Below, in pieces: positions 34,390-46,225 of a stretch of 64,000 bases of DNA; the first letter of the stretch is position 1; every line of letters starts with the position of its first letter. This DNA is from Galeopsis tetrahit (taxonomy: Eukaryota > Streptophyta > Magnoliopsida > Lamiales > Lamiaceae), in assembly GCA_963675135.1 (NCBI GenBank), contig OY776129.1, forward strand, positions 10,302,201-10,366,200. The letters are read 5' to 3'. The notes beneath the pieces are model-generated. The model had not been told where the DNA came from. It made no database searches and saw only the letters and a program-made list of their open reading frames with translations. The translations under genes were made by a program, and so were the position numbers.

Positions 34390-36960
34390 AAAAACCCTCT
34401 TTAGGGATAAAACTCAGGTCAACGAAAAAAGTACACTCCTCTAAAAGTCAATGTCTATAGAAAGCAGAATATAAATCATTATGTAGAAATGAGAGTAAAA
34501 AGTCTGGGGGTAGCCTCTCCAGACACAATCAAGACCAGTCTTGGCCACAACATCTGTCGCCTGGTTGGCCTCTATGAATACGTGTTAGTATTTGATGTGC
34601 ATGTCCTGTGTTAGAGGGTGAATCTGACTCTTAAGGCCTTGCAGACGCCAAGAAATAAATGGATTGAAGCTCATAAAAATGGCAATCATGAGAGTCGAGT
34701 CTGACTCAATCCAAAGGAAGTGTCATCCCTGATCATGTGCATATTTGATGGTCATAAGAACAGCTGCCAGCTCAACCTCAAGAGGAAAACCCCAACCTAC
34801 CTTAGTGGCAACCACAACCACAAAGAATCCCCTAAATGTCCTAAAAACCGCCCCCGCATGCAGGTTACCCGAGGAAGAAGTAGCACTGCCGTCCGTGTTA
34901 ATCTTGTACCGACTCGGATCAGGCAAGAGCTAAATCACAGACGAGCCCTGTCTCGTCGGTCTATGTCTGCTCAAAACCCTAAGGGCTCAGGCAATTAGAA
35001 GATCCTGAACCGTACCGTCTGAATAACCCCTACCAAATGGTGTTGGCCTCCTTAATACCTGAAATGATTTGTGTCATGCATCTCCTACCGAAGGGAGAAA
35101 CCCCATCGAAAATCACTCTATTGCGTAGAGTCCAGACGACCCAAATAGTTTTGACAAAACCCATCCTCCACAACTCTAAAGACTTCTGGCTCAGCTGAAC
35201 TTTAGTGGCATGAAGGAAGATGTCCAGTGTGAATCGTGACCCCAAATATGTGGGTCAAGCTGCTCAAAATCTCCAATGTGAACGGGCATTGGGCCAGCAG
35301 ATGATCAAGAGATTTTAAATCTCTGCGACACAGCACACAAATCGACAGACCCTGGATCCTAAAAGACGAGAGCCATTCCGACGTGGGCAGCTTGCCCCAA
35401 ACCGCTCTCCAAATCGCAGTGGAGCGACACATACGTATGAAGGTGCCCCAAATCCATGACGCCCACTAGGCCTGGGCAGGGGAGACCTAAGCAAGTCCTA
35501 TGCCACGCAAGAAGAGAGTTCCCCTAAAAGTGAGCCCTCCCAAATACGTCTGTCTGGTCCCCTAAGCACCGTGATCTGCAGAATATCCCTAACAATCTCC
35601 ATAAAATTTGTGATAAAACGACTCGCGAAGTGCTAGCAATCATCATAGAAAATATCCTCAACCGTAGATGTAAGGGTAGACGCGAGCCAGTCGGGCAGAC
35701 CCATCCTCTAAAAAATAGTATACCCTAGCCAGTTGTCGTGCCAAAAGCTGACTCGGTACTCTCGACCAATCAGCCATCTTGAGCCATCCCGAATTCTCGT
35801 AGCATGCAGACGAAGACACATGTCAATAGGAGAGACTCTACCATAGGGTCTCAATCTGTGATCTGAATCAAAGTGCCTCCTATGCAGGAGCTTCGCATCT
35901 GGCGATCTATTTTGAAAAATATCCCAGCTCAACTTACAGAGAAATGAGGCATTAGCCAGACGGATAGAGCGAACCCCTAATTCTCCTTCCCCCAATGGCG
36001 CACAGGCCCGTTGCCAAGAAACCGAACAAGCCCCGTTCTTGCGGTTCACATCCCCCTTCCAGAGGAAGTACTTTATAGCCGACTCCACGTGGCGTAGTAG
36101 AGAACTAGGTCATTTATAGATCATCATCGAATGCACTAAAGAGGGTGTAATGACTAAGTTAATCAGGCAACGTCGGCCAACGAGTGATAATGTGTTACCC
36201 TTCCACTTGCTAAAATTAGCTATTACAGAATCTGCAACCGGCTGTAAATGCACTTTTCTTGGACTGCCATGGAAGATCAGAACCCCTAAATAACTGAAGG
36301 GGGTGTGTCCTCAGCGATGCCAGTAATCTTGTATGTCCTACGACGCAGCCTTCTAGGTAGAACTCTCCCAAAGAACACTCTAGACTTTGGAGGACTGTAG
36401 ATCTGACGCGACAATCGTCTATACTCATGCAAGATGGAGTGCAGGTTCCTAACGTTAGCCTCTGTGGCCCGTAAGAATATCATGATGTCATCGGCGTAGA
36501 AGAGGTAGTGGGGGACATTACGAATGAGCTAGAGTCTACCTATGCATGTCTCCCAATCGATCCATCTTCCAAAAGCCTCCTCCGCGATACATAACAATAA
36601 ATGAGACAAAGGATCACCCTGACAGACACCCCTCGTACAAGAAAAGTAACCTTTCAGATCCCCATTAACGAGAACTGATATCCTATCTGAGTCCAGAACT
36701 CCCCGAACCATAGAAATGAAGTCTGCTCTGAAACCCATCCTAGCTAAAACCGCCTCCAAAAACTGTCAGGAGATTGGTGTCGAAGGTCTTAATCATGTCC
36801 ACCTCGAATAGTTTAGGGTATTAGTGGCATCTGAGGTCAGAGCAATACACGTGTGGATTCACTTATTTGGAACAAACCCAAACTGATAAGTAAAAAGGTA
36901 ACCGCTGATGAAAGTACCTAATCTCAATGACAAAATCTTGGTCATGACTTTGAAAATAAA
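34390..36960 (-). pseudogene. L1-type LINE ORF2 remnant (reverse transcriptase to RNase H)
   Basis: On the minus strand, in order: QFGFVPNKXIHTCIALTSD (about 36880), RT motifs RGVCQGDPLSHLL (about 36620) and FYADDIM (about 36490, with the catalytic YADD), SWQRACAPLGEGELGVRS (about 36020), a zf-RVT region (about 35400-35210), TLRNRVIF (about 35110), and an RNase H with INTDGSA (about 34890), ELAAVLM and ESDS. Stops and frameshifts separate the pieces. The endonuclease is missing and no poly(A) (plus-strand T run) is found at the 3' side, so it is an old, eroded copy. It is unrelated in detail to the LINE at 22370. Confidence 0.85.
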
Positions 36961-38170
36961 ATTACCCATTACAATCAGTCTGAACTCCTCCACCCTATAT
37001 ATTTCTTTAGGTATATAAAGATAAAAACTAAATTTAAAAGATATTATTTCTATGTTATTAGGGACCTTCTACGTGTAGTCAGAGTGTTGTATGACTACCG
37101 TAGTCAATTTAATTTGAACCATTAAAAATCAAATCTAAAGGCTTAAATCTGATGACCTGTTACCTTTTATACTTTGTGTTGAAAATATTCAACGTATGTG
37201 TTGAAAATATTCAACGTATGTGTCGTATGGTGTCATATTTATAATTAATTTAATTAATTAAAATATATAATTTTGAATTTACAGTTTCATCCTTAATTTA
37301 ATAAAAAGATTTATTACATTAATTAATTTAATTAAAATATATAATGGTAAAACTACTTATTTACCCTTATATTATTATTAAAATTAATAAAAAAAAATAA
37401 ATTAAATTAAATAAAAGAAGTTATAATTTAGAACATAATACGTAGGTTTTAACACGCACTCCACTTCAGCCCCAAGCCACTGCCCTTCCGCCGCCGACGA
37501 GCAGCTGCCCTTCCGTCGCCGACGCGCCACTTCCCTGCTGCCGCCGACGATCATCTCCTCCCCCCTTAGTTTTCTTAATTTGTAAGTTTAATATTATTGT
37601 GGGGTAGGTGAATTACCACCACTGAATGTTGCTTATGTATATCTTCATATTTTTTCTTACTTCCGTCATTTGTTATGAGTATTTGAATTAATTGTGAAAT
37701 TGTTAAAATTGTGGTTGAGTTGTTGTGTAGTAATTGTTTTTGAAATTGCCTCAAATCAAATAGAAACATAACTGCCCAACAAGTGTTTGACAAAATGCTT
37801 CAAAGAAAATTTGAAACATAATTTAGCAAAGGAAGTGGCTATTGAATGCACATTCCTAACCATATTCGTTGTTTGAATCCTCTAGCTAAAAAGACATAAT
37901 GTAGAGTTAAATCATCATGTAAAGTTTTGAATTTTATATTTAATATAGTGTTTAAATTGAATTTTATGTTTATAACCACATGGCATTCCTCGATTTTATG
38001 TTAGACGCACATGTTGTTAGTTGTCGTAAATGACATTAAAATAGGTGATTGAAATATATAATATGAAGATGTTGCATAACATTGGAAAATGTAGTAAAAT
38101 TGGAAGATGCTGCATAACATGTCTTTTAATGTGTTTCTGTTGCAGTTTGTATGTACAACAACGTTCCACA

Positions 38171-38898
38171 ATGTTCTCAGACGTTGGATATGAAGATATC
38201 AAAGTGGATGATGAATCACACGGGGAGCACATGAGTTCAGAAGAGGGGTCAGATGAGGATTTTGGGTATGCCAATTTAAAAAATGCTCCCATAGACGACA
38301 ATACAATTTTGGGCATGACTTTCGCTTCGACGGAAGAAGCTAATGCGTTTTATAAGATATACGCAAGACGAAAGGGATTTATAAGCCTAAAATGCCACAC
38401 TGGTCGGAGAAATAACATTATCAAAAATATGGCGTGGGACTGTTCCCGGTCTGAATTTTCTAAAGCTACTATAGGTGTACGGAACAACATTCGTAAGTCA
38501 AAAGCTGATACCAAATGTGGATGCAAAGCTTATTTTCGTATCGCTCTTCATTTCGAAATCTACAAGGTCACCAAATTTGTATCCGAACACAACCACGACC
38601 TAGAGTAAGCAGTCACAAAACTATGGTGTAGGTGATCCGACAAAGAGTAAGCCTCGAGGAGCACCTCGAAATAAAAAGCAGAAATGTGGATCTTGTGGGT
38701 ATGTCATTTTAATTATTTTTGCATGTTTAATAATCGTTTATGAAGTTATGTTTTTTTTAACACTCAATAACTTAATAATTTTTCTTTACCAGACATCCAG
38801 GACATAAAATTGGGCGATGTCCAAATAAGAAGAGCAACATTGATCGAGAGAATGATGAAGATCTCAACAAAGACAATGATTCTAAAAACGTTAATTAA
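38171..38898 (+). pseudogene. FAR1-type MULE transposase, catalytic core deleted
   Basis: ATG 38171 follows a likely acceptor (TTGCAG) and opens 145 residues to TAA 38606-38608. The acidic N-terminus is followed by a FAR1 DNA-binding domain, residues about 45-145 (FASTEEANAFYKIYARRKGF, CGCKAYFRI, EHNHDL). One base out of frame, 38609-38698 reads ARGAP-like GVGDPTKSKPRGAPRNKKQK, then CGSCG. After a GT-AG intron (38699-38792) comes HPGHKIGRCPNKK, completing a C-x2-C-x4-H-x4-C zinc knuckle, and the frame ends at 38898. The DDE transposase and SWIM parts (about 400 residues in the family) are missing. The N-terminal domain could still be made as a DNA-binding protein. Confidence 0.8.
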
Positions 38899-39220
38899 TG
38901 TTGATCCTACAAAATAATTAGTGTTAGATTATTTTTATGAATATTGATCATATGTATTTTAGGAATTTTATTGAATTGCTGGTTTTTTATTTAAATATTA
39001 ATTTAATATTTCTTCTGTTGTTTAATCCACGTCATAAGATACGTTTATGCTAAAATTAAGTGTGATCAATAATCATATTGAATTGAGATGAAATATGCAT
39101 TTTATATGAATATGAGAAAGATGCTTGTGTGTCTGCATTTCTACTCTATTTGAGGCTCGAGCACATGAACAAGAAAAGAGCCCTTTTTTTTTGGTTTTCA
39201 AGGTTTATTTAACATCGATA

Positions 39221-39440
39221 TCGACCGTGCAACCAGGCATGGCTGTTGGACCGTGAAAGTGAGCACCTACAACACATTTTTTGAATTGCACGGTTTACTG
39301 AGTATCGACCGTGCAACTGTGCACGGTTGTTGGACCGTGCAACTGAGAATTCTTCCAGGACATGTTTCTATTTACCCGGGTGACTGAGTATCGACCGTGC
39401 AACTGTGCACGATTGTTGGACCGTGCAACTGAGAAGCGTA
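39221..39440. repeat. ~88-bp tandem repeat with CCGTGCA hairpins
   Basis: ATCGACCGTGCAAC recurs at about 39226, 39305 and 39391, each followed by GTTGGACCGTG. Within a unit CCGTGCA-ACTG-TGCACGG is a perfect 7-bp inverted repeat. Two and a half units lie in the 3' subterminal part of the FAR1 MULE. Confidence 0.75.
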
Positions 39441-40024
39441 ACACGTCTTCGATGGAATTGGGGAAGAAAAACATACTACTGAGTACTTTTAATTTAATTA
39501 CTTTATTATTTAATTATTTTTGTATTAGTTAATTTAATTTATATATATATAATTGTGCTTAATATATAAAAGAAGGGTAGAATAGTAATTGTGCTTACTA
39601 TATATATATTAAAAATTATATTTATAAAAGAAGGGTATTATAGTAAATAATAAAATACAATTTAAAAAATGATTTAATTAATTAAAACCTGTATAACAGG
39701 TAGCAGGTTCATACGATGCATTCGACGCCATGTGGCGCATTTCGACGCGCTGACTATATAGTCACTTTGTACTATTTGACTACACTAAGAAAAACCCATG
39801 TTATTATTCTATATATATATCTTTCTTTCTATTTAAAGTTTCACCTAAATATATACGGATAATAAGTATACTGGCCGGAGTAGCACCTTTATATTTACGT
39901 ACAAGGATGATTAATTATAATTACTCAACTTCATCTACTACATCGTATTTATGTGGAGATTGCAATGATGATTTTGAACAATAATTACAAAAATTCACTC
40001 AAACTTTCAAATATGTAACATGTC

Positions 40025-40725
40025 GTAGGGGTTGTTCGGTACGGTATATCGAACCATACCGTTATCATAACAAAAATTTCGATATTGAAAAAATTTATAC
40101 CGTTATCATATCGAAATTTTTGTATACCGTAATTTTGGTATATCGAAATTTTCAATATGTAAAAATTCATATCGATATCGTACCGTAATTTCGGTATACC
40201 GAATTTTCGGTACGATATATCGGTATACCGTACTATTCATATCGAAAATATTGAACCATTATTTCATATCGAAATACAGGTATACCAATTCATATCGAAA
40301 ATATTGAAGCATTGTTTTATATATCGAAATTAATTATTTAAGATTTATTTTATTTAAGTTTTAGTAATTAAAGTTATTTTAATTTAAAAATAATATAAAA
40401 TTATAAATTATATAATAAAATTATTATTTTATTAAGGTGTCGTTATTTTGATATATCGTTTCATATCGAATACTGAAAAATTTTCGGTATACCAAATACC
40501 GCGATATGATCATTTTCCGTACCGTACCGAAATTTCATTTTCCATACCGTTACCGTACCAAAAATTTTGGTACGATATCATACCGTACCGTACCGTACCG
40601 AAAATTTCGATATACCGTAAATTTCAATAATTTTGATATTTTTTATGTACGAAAAGTTCGGTATATTTACCCATTTCAATAATTTTGATATTTTTTATGT
40701 ACGAAAAGTTCGGTATATTTGGTTT
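40025..40725. repeat. TACCG/CGGTA-rich foldback repeat, probable hAT-type remnant
   Basis: Starts near TAGGGGTTGTTCGGTACGG (40027) and is filled with GGTATACCG and CGAAATTTT words in both orientations, able to fold extensively. A 45-bp direct duplication (TTTCAATAATTTTGATATTT) occupies about 40622-40668 and 40675-40721. The TAGGGG start suggests hAT, but no right terminus or 8-bp duplication was found. Confidence 0.5.
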
Positions 40726-41160
40726 CGAACCTGAGACCTAGAGAAGAGCATACTTCTAAGTCTCAAGCCTACAGTCAACTCTTGGGGTTAGACAAATATA
40801 TGTTATTATAAAAATAAGTATTAATAAAAAAAAATAACACGACTTGTAAGCAATTTTTTATGTTTATTTTGTACAAATTTTGTGAACGGTTTCATTTAGC
40901 TCAATTTCGACCAGCAAAATTTTACTAAATTCATGCTCATTTTTTTTTTTTTTTCAATATAAGGGTTGTTTAATAGTCTAAATGACTAAATACCTGGTAT
41001 ATATTTATCTTGTATTTTTGTGAGTTCCTTTTATTATATGTGCATATTTTCAAACTCTTCTATTTAAAATCTTGTATTCATGTGAGTTTGCATTTTCTAT
41101 GGTATTTTTTTTTTTTTTTAGTCTTGACAGTTTTTTCTATGGATAGTATCAGGTATGTTA

Positions 41161-41215
41161 GAAAAAGTGGGATAGCTCAAGTGGTTAGAGCACCACTACC
41201 TAGGCCTTACGTCCT
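41161..41215 (+). mobile_element. SINE head only, 3'-truncated, with 8-bp direct repeats
   Basis: GAAAAAGTGGGATAGCTC continues through ACTACCTAGGCCTTA like the SINE at 25673, but stops before the B box and has no tail. GTATGTTA flanks it at 41153-41160 and 41216-41223. Confidence 0.75.
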
Positions 41216-41761
41216 GTATGTTAATGAACTTAATTTTTGTGTATTCAACATATAAATAATAAAATTTAATAAAAATAATTATAATTGAACTAAATTAATC
41301 TAACTAAATAATTTTTTAATCATAAAATAGTGATACATTTTTTAAAAATTCCGCAGCGGGTTCTATAGTGATTAGTGTGATAATTGTTTGAAATTCATTA
41401 TTTAACTTGATTTCGTACAATTTCATGCATTATTTACATTAAATTGATTAATTGACATGTTTTGTTATTTTTTTTAGAAAAAATGTGAATTTTCAAAAGC
41501 AAATCAAGTGTCTGTTATTTTATTGATGTGAAACGAGTAAAAATTAAAATTAGAGTCACACTTATGTACAATCAATTACATAATACAATTGATGTAACTG
41601 AGTCATAGTTTTAATTTAATTCTAATTTAATGAGTAGAAAATTTAATTGAATAACTTAAAAACTAATTTTATGTAATCATCCAAAACTGCAGACAAAAAT
41701 TTACCAACAAATTAAGAGATGAAATGAGTATATTGGATGGGGACTCAATATTGAACTCATG
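41216..41761. other. Gene-free spacer
   Basis: AT-rich, no supported feature. Confidence 0.4.
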
Positions 41762-42625
41762 GCTTTTCGTGGATATACTTCCCTCGAAATGAATTATGTT
41801 AGATGTACTTCCTCTCAAATATCTAATATGTCATTTTACACATTTAAATCACAGTAGACATACACTCCCCTAACTAAATCCCTAAACCTTAATTTCTACT
41901 CTTCTTCCCCACTTCTTCCTCCAACCTCTCAACTCGTTGTCGCCGTTGGCCCCCATCATCTCACAGCCGCCCTCTCCTTCCCTTCCTTCCTTCTTTCTTC
42001 ATTTTTTTTCTTTTTCGGCAGTCGTGCCCCCTCCATTGAGGATGCCCTACAAAGGCCGCCATCTCCCTCCATTTTGCGGCCGCGACCGCTCGCCCCCACA
42101 TCAACAATTGGCCGCCGTCGCGAACATGTAGGTTTTTTGTTTGTTTTTTTTAAAAAAAAAAAAATCTACAACACATGTAGCAGCGGCGCTATCCCCTCGC
42201 CCAACGACGTCGTCGCCGCCACTCCCACCTCCTTCCTCACTCTCACGGCCGCCGTCGGATGTTCCTTTTTTTTTTCTTCCCTTTTCTCTCCCCCCAACTA
42301 ATGTTTCTTCCTTTTTTTCTAAATTTTCGACAACTCTTGATTGAAAATATACACTTTCGTCGACAATTTTTTTTTTTTTTTTCTTTCGACCAATAGTTGT
42401 CGACAAGTGTTTTTCATCGACAAACAAATGTTGAAAATGTTTTTTTTTTTTAATTTCGGGGGCGGCTCCTTCAATTAGGGTTTTAATTTTAGAGGGGGTG
42501 TATCTTTATATGAATATTTTAGTTAAAGGGTAAATTCAAGATTTTACATGTATATTTAATTAATAAATGTAGAGAGGGGTTTATTTAACAAGTATGGAGG
42601 GGTGTATAGCCTGGCCCCTAGCAAA
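41762..42625. repeat. Candidate TIR element with GC-rich core
   Basis: ATATACTTCCCTCGAAATG (about 41774) and the complement of the region ending near 42612 (TATACACCCCTCCATAC) look alike. Inner words TCATTTTACACATTT and ACATACACTCCCCTAACT also mirror ATACATGTAAAATC and ATACACCCCCTCTAA. The core (41890-42260) is GC-rich and CT-rich with Pro-rich frames that I cannot assign. No target duplication was found. Confidence 0.4.
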
Positions 42626-42905
42626 ATGGAAATTGGTGCCAAAAAAAAAAAAGAGTCCATTTAGGCGGGCCAAGAAGAGAGAAAATTCGGCCCATGGATT
42701 TAAATGCAGGCCCAATTTTGATGACCCATTTAGCGGCATAATTTGTGAATTATGAGAAGAAGGGGGAAGGTTTTTAATCATGAGAAGAGTTGTCGCACTC
42801 AATCTTGCAACCCAGAAAAGCGGGTTTTATTTCAAACTAAATCGCTACGCCAACGGAGTGATTCCACACACGAGCTAAGAATTTGACCGATTTATTTACT
42901 TACAA

Positions 42906-45714
42906 GGAGTTTTCTACGGTTACAAAAGACATCCAACGAAAATTTGCCACATCATTTAATTGCCATTTGCAATCTTATTAAAATTTTAATTTTTATAAAA
43001 ATAAAATAAAAAATACCAAAATGTCCTTGTGTATTTTTATTAGATTAATATTTACAACCTCACCCTCGAAAACAAGACTGACTGTGTTGGATAATGAAGA
43101 AAAAAAAAACCTAGGTATGAATTTGCAGATGATATCAAGAACATTCCCTAGGTATGAATTTGCAGATGAAATCAAGAACATTCACACCCGATCCTCCTCC
43201 GTGAGCGGTGAGCCTCCACCACAGAGGTCGATGGTCATAGATTCGCGAGTGACATACAAATCCGTTAACATTGAACCGCCATTCACGATGGATTTCTTTC
43301 TCTCTCCCTCATTCCGAATTGAAGCCCCTACTTCACCATCATACAACCAAGCGCCACCTCACTATGGCGGCGCATTTCTGTCGAATTGATGCCGCGCAGC
43401 CGAAAGTCGCCGTCCCTCTGAATCACCATTTCCTCCTACAGGTCCGCGGGCCTAGGTTTCATAAATCATGACTGCCAAGAGAGGACCTTGCATCTGGACG
43501 ACACATGAAAATTGAGTGGTCCGTTTTTCAGGCCATGGAATTGAGAGCAGCAGGCAAACTTTTACAGGTAATTACCAATTCAAATGTTTCTTTATAATGT
43601 CTAATTTAATTATGGCCTGGGTTCGCATTTTGTAATGATTTGGAGGCCCTTTCCATGTGTTTTCTGTGAGTTTTTCCTATTGAGAAAGGGCTGTATATTC
43701 ATTGGACAGAGGCTGTAATGGATTTCAATTGCATTTTATTGTTTTCTTTCTTAATAAACATTGCTATACGCTTCCTTTCCCTTGATTGTGCACCAAAACA
43801 ACCTGTCATGAAATTCAACAGCATATATGTTAGTTACTAGGGTGTCGAAATACAAGTAAATATGTCGGAACTTAAAGTACGTTATGTCTATGTTAGTTAT
43901 TAGGGGAAATAGTGTACGATATTCAACATAATGAGTTTTTCCTATTGAGAAAGGGTTGTATATTCATTGTACAGAGGCTGCAACAATTTAGAACCGCTAG
44001 TATGATTTCATCTATTCAATGATCCTTCTCACTTTGGTTTTGATGCATTGCACATTTTGCTCATTAAGATTATGCTATTTTTCTTTAGCTTAGTTGAGCT
44101 GGTTTGATTTTGTAGATTCTTAATGCATATACTTGGAGATCAAGCTAGTCATCTATTTATATTGATTTGATAATTGAGTTGAAATAGAGACCGTCTGTTT
44201 GGACATGAGATTTGTAATTGCCTTAGGATTCTGTGTAATCTACAGACTTTCAATTAAGGTACTCTGAATTTGTATATGCTTGGATATCTTATACAATTAG
44301 ATAATGTAGCACACATATATGGTTATTAAGGGTTCTACTGTTGTTTGCAGGGATTGAATTAGCAATGTGGGCAAGAGACATGAATTCTAATGAGGAGGCC
44401 TATGTGATGCTCCTCTGCAACGCTGTTTCTTTGGTCGGATCGAGCGTTGCTATTGGATTACTTTGTGGGATGGTTGTGCATTTGCTTTTCAGGCTAAGAA
44501 AAGCATTTAACTTTAATCAAAATCAACTCTGGCGCCACCATTTTCTCTGACAGGTCCGCGGGCTTGGGTTTCATAAATTGAGACTGCCAAGAGAGGGCCC
44601 TTTGGACAGAGCTAAGTGTTGTGTTGCATCTGGGTTGTATATTCATTGTATAGAGACCCTTGCTATGCCTAAAAGCCCAACTGGAATATTGTTGTATATC
44701 TGTGTTTGTGAAAATCTTGTACAACTCTTCTATAGCTACTTGGTTAATCATTGACCATTTGGAAATTTTTAATACTTGAGACATGAGAATTAATATGTCA
44801 CCGGAGTTTAATTTTCCGCTTATTAATATTTCATGAGCTCTCTATGGTATTGTTTGAAGTTTGAGAGTCAGATAAATGTATGACTCGCCTCCTTAGCTCT
44901 GTCATCATAATCTCATATATTGTAGACAATAAAAGTGAATCTTAACTTTCTCTGTTTTCATCTTTCTTTGCCCACTCAATATATGAGAGCTATGCCGAGA
45001 AATAAGAAAGTCATGTTTATAAAATATACATTAAATTTTCAGATTCACAGAATAGGAATGAGGCAACTGTATCAACTCTCTTCGCTTCACATACTAACCG
45101 AAAAATATTTGAATGCTCATTTGAGTTTTGTAAACCATCCACACCAATTTCGAGAGTAAACTCTGCTTACTGCTATGATAACTGAGATAATGGGGGCTTG
45201 TTTGAAAAACTTGCAATACGTTATTGTGATGAAATGCCATCAGAGCAGCATAGAAGAGAGAGAAGAAAATATTCAGTTCGCTATTCGATTACTTGAGAAA
45301 ACAGAGAGGATTAGTTGCATACCATCTCTGATTTTAGAGACGGAAAAATGGCTAGGGTTATGAGATTAATTGATTTAAAATATTGTAATTTGATTAATTT
45401 TGTAATATAGTAATAATTGATTTAGATGTATTATTTAATGATGTTTATTTTAATAATAAGGATATTTATGTAATTTTATAATTTAATATTTTTATTTGTT
45501 TTAAAATAAAAGGATATTTTCGTCATTTTATATATATTAATTTAATTTATTTGTAGGGCGATGCAGTGCGATTGCATAATGCATAGAGCAAACGCACTAA
45601 TGCGAAGAGCAATCATATAAAATCAATTTCATACGATAGATCAACGATCTAATGGTATTTAAAGTATTGCCTTTTACAAGACAGAGTGAAACCTGTCTTA
45701 CCATAGAAAGACCC
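42906..45714 (+). mobile_element. 2.8-kb Pack-MULE candidate with perfect 9-bp duplication
   Basis: Flanked by TACTTACAA at 42897-42905 and 45715-45723, identical. The ends GGAGTTTTCTACGGTTAC and, inverted, GGGTCTTTCTATGGTAAG are weak terminal repeats (about two thirds identical over 24 bp), resembling the FAR1 MULE ends. No transposase is encoded. Instead there are spliced, gene-like pieces (43100-45363), so it fits a Pack-MULE that has captured genomic sequence. Direct repeats inside: CCTAGGTATGAATTTGCAGA (43111, 43148), GTTTTTCCTATTGAGAAAGG (43671, 43937) and CAGGTCCGCGGGC (about 43439, 44550). Confidence 0.75.
43535..44550 (+). pseudogene. Spliced gene fragment in the Pack-MULE, unidentified
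   Basis: ATG 43535 opens MELRAAGKLLQ to a good donor (CAG/GTAATT at 43568), and a matching acceptor (TTTGCAG) ends at 44350. The direct join runs into a stop after three codons. In another frame the downstream exon encodes MWARDMNSNEEAYVMLL and a hydrophobic segment (VSLVGSSVAIGLLCGMVVHL) that could span a membrane, ending at 44550. A further frame at 45175-45363 ends ETEKWLGL. I do not recognise any of these. They look like captured exons of a host gene rather than a working gene. Confidence 0.4.
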
Positions 45715-45723
45715 TACTTACAA

Positions 45724-46061
45724 TTGATGGGTAATTGGACTGAATTCAAAATTTAGACAACTTATGAAACTAAAATCAAAATGTGTATTTCATCAGGACC
45801 AAATTCAAAATTAGTCCAACTTAAAGAACTAAAAAAAACTTTATTCCCTAAGAATTGGCGGTGAGGGGGACAAATAGAATATTGTTCAACATTATTATAT
45901 GTTCAATAATAAAATTAAAATATTTCATATTTATATCATTATTCATTGTTAGATATATTAAAATAAATAAGTCTTTAAAGCCTGTAATTTATAATCATCT
46001 TATTCTTAACTGAAAATGGAAAAAATTAATGAATGACAAATAAATTAAAAAAATTACTGCA
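45724..46061. other. Gene-free spacer
   Basis: AT-rich, nothing identified. Confidence 0.4.
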
Positions 46062-46225
46062 GGAGTATTTCAGTGACGAGGATGTGGCCAGAATTCTGAA
46101 AACCAGACCCAGCCCATCAAATTATGAGGACATCCTGATAATAAATTGGGAAAGTACACGGCTCGCTCAGCTTACAAACGGGCGATGGCTTTGATATCAG
46201 GGAACGGGACCGATCGATGAGAACA
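46062..46225 (+). pseudogene. Small LINE ORF2 fragment
   Basis: The plus strand reads EYFSDEDVARILKTRPSP and, after a one-base shift at about 46148, GKYTARSAYKRAMALISG. This is the linker just before the zf-RVT domain in plant L1 ORF2 (the typical G.YS.KSAY motif). Both sides are lost. Confidence 0.6.

Larger units (their letters stand above)
37061..39797 (+). mobile_element. 2.7-kb MULE with FAR1-type gene remnant, perfect 9-bp duplication
   Basis: The left end GGGACCTTCTACGTGTAGTC and the complement of the right end, GGGTTTTTCTTAGTGTAGTC, are inverted repeats extending with GACTAC/GACTATATAGTC words for about 45 bp. ATGTTATTA flanks both sides (37052-37060, 39798-39806) without mismatch. 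The inside holds a GC-rich leader (37450-37560), a FAR1 DNA-binding domain gene lacking the catalytic part, and an 88-bp tandem repeat. The ends resemble those of the 2.8-kb MULE at 42906, so the two may belong to related families. Confidence 0.9.

Noticed and set aside
38609..38700. Intron joining the FAR1 domain directly to the zinc knuckle
   Set aside because: A GTAAGC donor exists at about 38605, but using it would skip the first two cysteines of the knuckle. Deletion plus frame change explains the sequence better.
40725..40800. Minus-strand tRNA-like sequence with GGTTCGAAACC
   Set aside because: A B-box-like word is present but there is no convincing A box, tail or duplication. At most an eroded SINE.
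42101..42427. 108-codon minus-strand Gly/Glu/Lys-rich frame
   Set aside because: Low-complexity reading of CT-rich DNA with poly(A) runs. No domain.
44341..44550. Functional small membrane-protein gene
   Set aside because: The frame starts inside a splice acceptor, its join to the upstream exon is out of frame, and it lies in a Pack-MULE. Kept only as a gene fragment.
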